Below, one piece after another: positions 61,252 through 64,000 of a stretch of 64,000 nt of DNA. This stretch comes from Fibrella forsythiae. GTDB taxonomy: Bacteria > Bacteroidota > Bacteroidia > Cytophagales > Spirosomataceae. The stretch is from NCBI RefSeq assembly GCF_017353175.1, contig NZ_JAFMYW010000003.1, positions 372,001 through 436,000 on the forward strand, in the 5' to 3' direction. Below the pieces are notes generated by a model. The model was not told the DNA's origin and searched no databases. It saw only the letters and a program-made list of their open reading frames with translations. A program made the translations under genes and the position numbers. Position 1 is the first letter of the stretch, and every line of letters begins with the position of its first letter.

Positions 61252-63113
61252 AAAACCTGAGCAAGCACCTATTTGTCATTAACTGCCTGTTGCTGATTAG
61301 TGGGCCGGGCAACGCCCAACGGCTGATGGAAAACCTAAGCCGGGGCGTGGTGGCCATCAATCAGGGGGGCGGGAAGGTGTATGTCGGCTGGCGACTGTTG
61401 GGCACCGAACCCGCCGACATCCCTTTTAACCTGTACCGAACCACGGGCAGCAGTAAGGCGGTGAAACTGAACAGCCAGCCAATCACCCAAAGCACCAACT
61501 TCGTCGATCAGGACGTTGACCTGAGCCAGCCAATTAGCTACGTGGTGAAGGCGGTGCTAAACGGCAAGGAACAAGCTGCCAGCGAACCGTTTACGCTGGT
61601 GGCCAACGTACCTGCGCAGCCGTACCTGACCATTCCATTACAAACACCCGCTGGCTACGCGCCCAACGACGCGTCGGCGGCGGATCTGGATGGTGACGGT
61701 AATTACGATCTTGTCCTGCACCAGGCTGGTCGGGGTCGTGACAACGGCTCGGCGGGCATGAGCGATGCGCCCATTCTGGAAGGCTACAAGCTGGACGGTA
61801 CGCTGCTCTGGCGTATCAACCTCGGCAAGAACATTCGCGAAGGAGCGCATTATACCCAGTTTATGGTCTACGACCTCGATGGTGATGGTCGGGCGGAGGT
61901 TGCCTGTAAAACCGCCGATGGCACCATCGATGGACAAGGCAAGGTCATCGGCGATTCGTCGAAGCACTGGGTACGTGCCGATGGTAAAATTCTGGATGGC
62001 CCCGAATTCTTCACCATTTTCGACGGAAAAACGGGTGCGACTCTCGCCACCACCGACTACATCCCCTCGCGCTACCCGACCGATGGGTGGGGCGGTATTG
62101 GTGGTAATGGAGGCACCGACAACAACGGTAACCGCGTTGACCGGTTTCTGGCCTGCGTAGCGTATCTGGATGGTAAACTACCTAGCGTGGTCATGTGCCG
62201 GGGCTATTACGGGCGAACGGTACTGGCCGCCTGGGATTGGCGCGGAAGCAAACTAACGTCGCGCTGGGTATTCGATTCAAAAGATAAGCCCGGCTTTTCG
62301 GGCATGGGTAACCATAACCTGACCGTTGCCGATGTGGATGGCGACGGGAAAGACGAGATCGTGTATGGGTCAATGGTGGTTGATGATACGGGGCAGGGCC
62401 TGTTCACGACCAAACTCCGCCACGGCGATGCACTGCATGTGACCGACCTCGACCCCTCCCGGCCGGGGTTGGAAGCCTGGGGGATTCACGAGAACGAAGA
62501 GAAGGTGCCTGGTTACGAAAATGGCTACGGCGCGGCCCTCTACGATGCGCGAACCGGCGAGATTATCTGGGGTACGTTCCCGGGAAAAGACGTCGGGCGG
62601 GGTGTGGCCGATGATATTGACCCCGATAATCCCGGCGGCGAAATGTGGTGGTCGGGTAGCGATGGCTTGTACGATGCGAAGGGAAAGCGCATTGGCAGCA
62701 GTCCGCCGTCGACGAATTTCCTGTGCTGGTGGGATGGTGACCTGACCCGAGAACTGCTCGACGGTAACCATATCGACAAATACCAGAATGGTGCTCCGGC
62801 AGTCCGGCTGCTTACCGCCACAGACTGTTCCTCGAACAACGGCTCAAAATCAACACCTGCCCTCAGCGCTGACCTCTTCGGCGACTGGCGCGAAGAGGTG
62901 ATTTTCCGAACCAACGACAACAAGAGCTTACGCATTTACACAACGACCATCCCGACGGAGCACCGGCTGTACACGCTTATGCACGACCCGCAATACCGCC
63001 TGAGCATCGCCTGGCAAAACGTTGGCTACAACCAGCCGCCCCATACCAGTTTCCATATCGGCGCGGGTATGAAAATGCCGCCGAAGCCGAACATTATAAC
63101 GAAGCTGAGATGA
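61248..63113 (+). CDS. PL11 rhamnogalacturonan lyase
   Basis: The 621-residue exported enzyme (signal ending SGPGNA) has the start RLMENLSRGVVAINQGGGKV, a fibronectin-like N-terminal region, and an eight-bladed propeller with calcium loops DLDGDGNYDLVLHQ, DLDGDGRAEVACKTADGTID and DVDGDGKDEIVYGSMVVDD. These match YesW/YesX lyases, which cut the rhamnose-galacturonate backbone of RG-I by beta-elimination. Full length, ending SFHIGAGMKMPPKPN. Translationally coupled to the sulfatase gene. Confidence 0.95.
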   Translation: MKNLSKHLFVINCLLLISGPGNAQRLMENLSRGVVAINQGGGKVYVGWRLLGTEPADIPFNLYRTTGSSKAVKLNSQPITQSTNFVDQDVDLSQPISYVVKAVLNGKEQAASEPFTLVANVPAQPYLTIPLQTPAGYAPNDASAADLDGDGNYDLVLHQAGRGRDNGSAGMSDAPILEGYKLDGTLLWRINLGKNIREGAHYTQFMVYDLDGDGRAEVACKTADGTIDGQGKVIGDSSKHWVRADGKILDGPEFFTIFDGKTGATLATTDYIPSRYPTDGWGGIGGNGGTDNNGNRVDRFLACVAYLDGKLPSVVMCRGYYGRTVLAAWDWRGSKLTSRWVFDSKDKPGFSGMGNHNLTVADVDGDGKDEIVYGSMVVDDTGQGLFTTKLRHGDALHVTDLDPSRPGLEAWGIHENEEKVPGYENGYGAALYDARTGEIIWGTFPGKDVGRGVADDIDPDNPGGEMWWSGSDGLYDAKGKRIGSSPPSTNFLCWWDGDLTRELLDGNHIDKYQNGAPAVRLLTATDCSSNNGSKSTPALSADLFGDWREEVIFRTNDNKSLRIYTTTIPTEHRLYTLMHDPQYRLSIAWQNVGYNQPPHTSFHIGAGMKMPPKPNIITKLR

Positions 63114-63223
63114 ATCGGCTGTGCTTCTATCCGTTTAGATGCTTAAGTAGCGTTTCCATTCATCTTGACAACCCACATGCTTAAATCACCTCCGACACTA
63201 ACAATCAAATCTCTAAGCTTCAA

Positions 63224-64000
63224 CATGAAAACGTACCTCAAATTAACCCTGTTCGCCCTTGGTGCCATCGCTGGCATCGCGGCGATGCAGGCACCGCGTC
63301 CAACGCTATATATCATTGGTGACTCTACCGTTCGGAATGGCTCCGGGAAAGGGTCGGACGGGCTTTGGGGCTGGGGCAGTCTGATTTCCGCGCATTTCGA
63401 CACCACGCGCATCCACATCGAAAACCACGCCATTGGCGGACGTAGCAGCCGCACCTTCCTGACCGAAGGGCGCTGGGACAAGATCATGGAACGGCTGGCT
63501 CCCGGCGATTTTGTGATCATGCAGTTTGGCCATAACGATGGCGGCGCCATCAACGACAGCACCCGTGCCCGTGGGTCGATCAAAGGCATGGGCGACGAAA
63601 CGCAGGAAATCGACAACATGCTGACTAAAAAACACGAAGTTGTACACTCGTTTGGCTGGTACATGAAGAAATACATCGCCGACACAAAAGCAAAAGGGGC
63701 CACGCCGATCGTGTGTTCGCTGGTGCCGCGCAATGTCTGGAAAGGGGGAAAGGTAGAGCGTGGGTCTAACAGTTACGGAAAATGGGCGTCCGAAGCAGCT
63801 ACGGCGGGCGGAGCGTATTTCATTGACCTGAATGAGATCATCGCGAAGAAATACGAAGCGGGTTACGACGAAGCCAGACTGAAAACCGATTTCTTCCCCG
63901 GCGATCATACCCACACCAATTACAACGGTGCCACCTACAACGCCGCCGCCGTTGTGGAAGGCCTCCGGCAACTGAAAGATTGCCCGCTCAACAAGTATGT
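63224..64000 (+). CDS. Second CE12 rhamnogalacturonan acetylesterase, cut by window edge
   Basis: An ATG at 63224 opens 259 codons to the window end without a stop. The protein has a signal peptide (LFALGAIAGIAAMQ) and compact SGNH motifs: LYIIGDSTVRNG with the nucleophile, HAIGGRSSRTF, MQFGHNDGG and FPGDHTHTNYNGATYNA with the Asp-x-x-His pair. It lacks the N-terminal beta domain of the CE12 protein at 58380. The family is usually about 260-270 residues, so it is nearly complete. It follows PL11 by 110 bases. Confidence 0.93.

Noticed and set aside
1-64000. tRNA, rRNA and riboswitch genes
   Set aside because: I looked for tRNA-like CCA ends and cloverleaf arms in the gaps and for conserved riboswitch cores and saw none that I could support by eye.

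Overview
The window looks like chromosome of a Bacteroidota of the Cytophagales, most like Spirosoma or a close relative. The basis is the two SusC/SusD pairs, the Bacteroidota-type lipoprotein signals, candidate -7 elements of the TAnnTTTG type, the lack of obvious Shine-Dalgarno sequences, and the families present (GH3-like, DUF6702, DUF4105, DUF4450). No rRNA, tRNA, CRISPR array or transposase gene was recognised.

Layout. 1-34.3 kb is mostly housekeeping and cell-envelope genes in short operons on both strands: holB, two glycosyltransferases, lon, rseP, dxr, a remnant MntA/HepT module, a GH3-like protein, a DksA/TraR-like regulator, a glutamate-type dehydrogenase, a flavin monooxygenase, an ABC-2 exporter, a pterin dehydratase, rsmI, an inositol monophosphatase, a CDP-paratose-epimerase-like enzyme, kup, a membrane glycosyltransferase and an MBOAT acyltransferase. 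Embedded at 23.1-28.1 kb on the minus strand is a compact peptide-export cluster. It has a LuxR-type regulator, a 71-residue precursor with a double-glycine leader, two membrane proteins, a thioredoxin-like protein, a candidate 24-residue membrane peptide and a C39-peptidase ABC transporter. This bacteriocin- or signal-like system is the best candidate for something undescribed.

34.8-64 kb is one long plus-strand polysaccharide utilisation locus. It opens with fasciclin lipoprotein, SusC, SusD, two more fasciclin lipoproteins with carbohydrate-binding-like C termini, then a second SusC and SusD. Degradative enzymes follow: oligogalacturonide lyase (PL22-like), a GH43-like protein, a DUF4450 six-hairpin enzyme, a GH105 unsaturated galacturonyl hydrolase, a CE12 acetylesterase, a sulfatase, a PL11 rhamnogalacturonan lyase and a second CE12 esterase cut by the window edge. 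The set fits decorated rhamnogalacturonan-I/pectin: the esterases and sulfatase remove decorations, PL11 cuts the backbone, GH105 and PL22 finish unsaturated oligomers, and SusC/SusD import them.

Two genome-wide habits stand out. Most intergenic gaps hold a long inverted repeat, of at least a dozen unrelated families, and some run into coding sequence and supply signal peptides or protein tails. The 7-mer GGTACGT/ACGTACC is scattered through genes on both strands far more often than chance would give.
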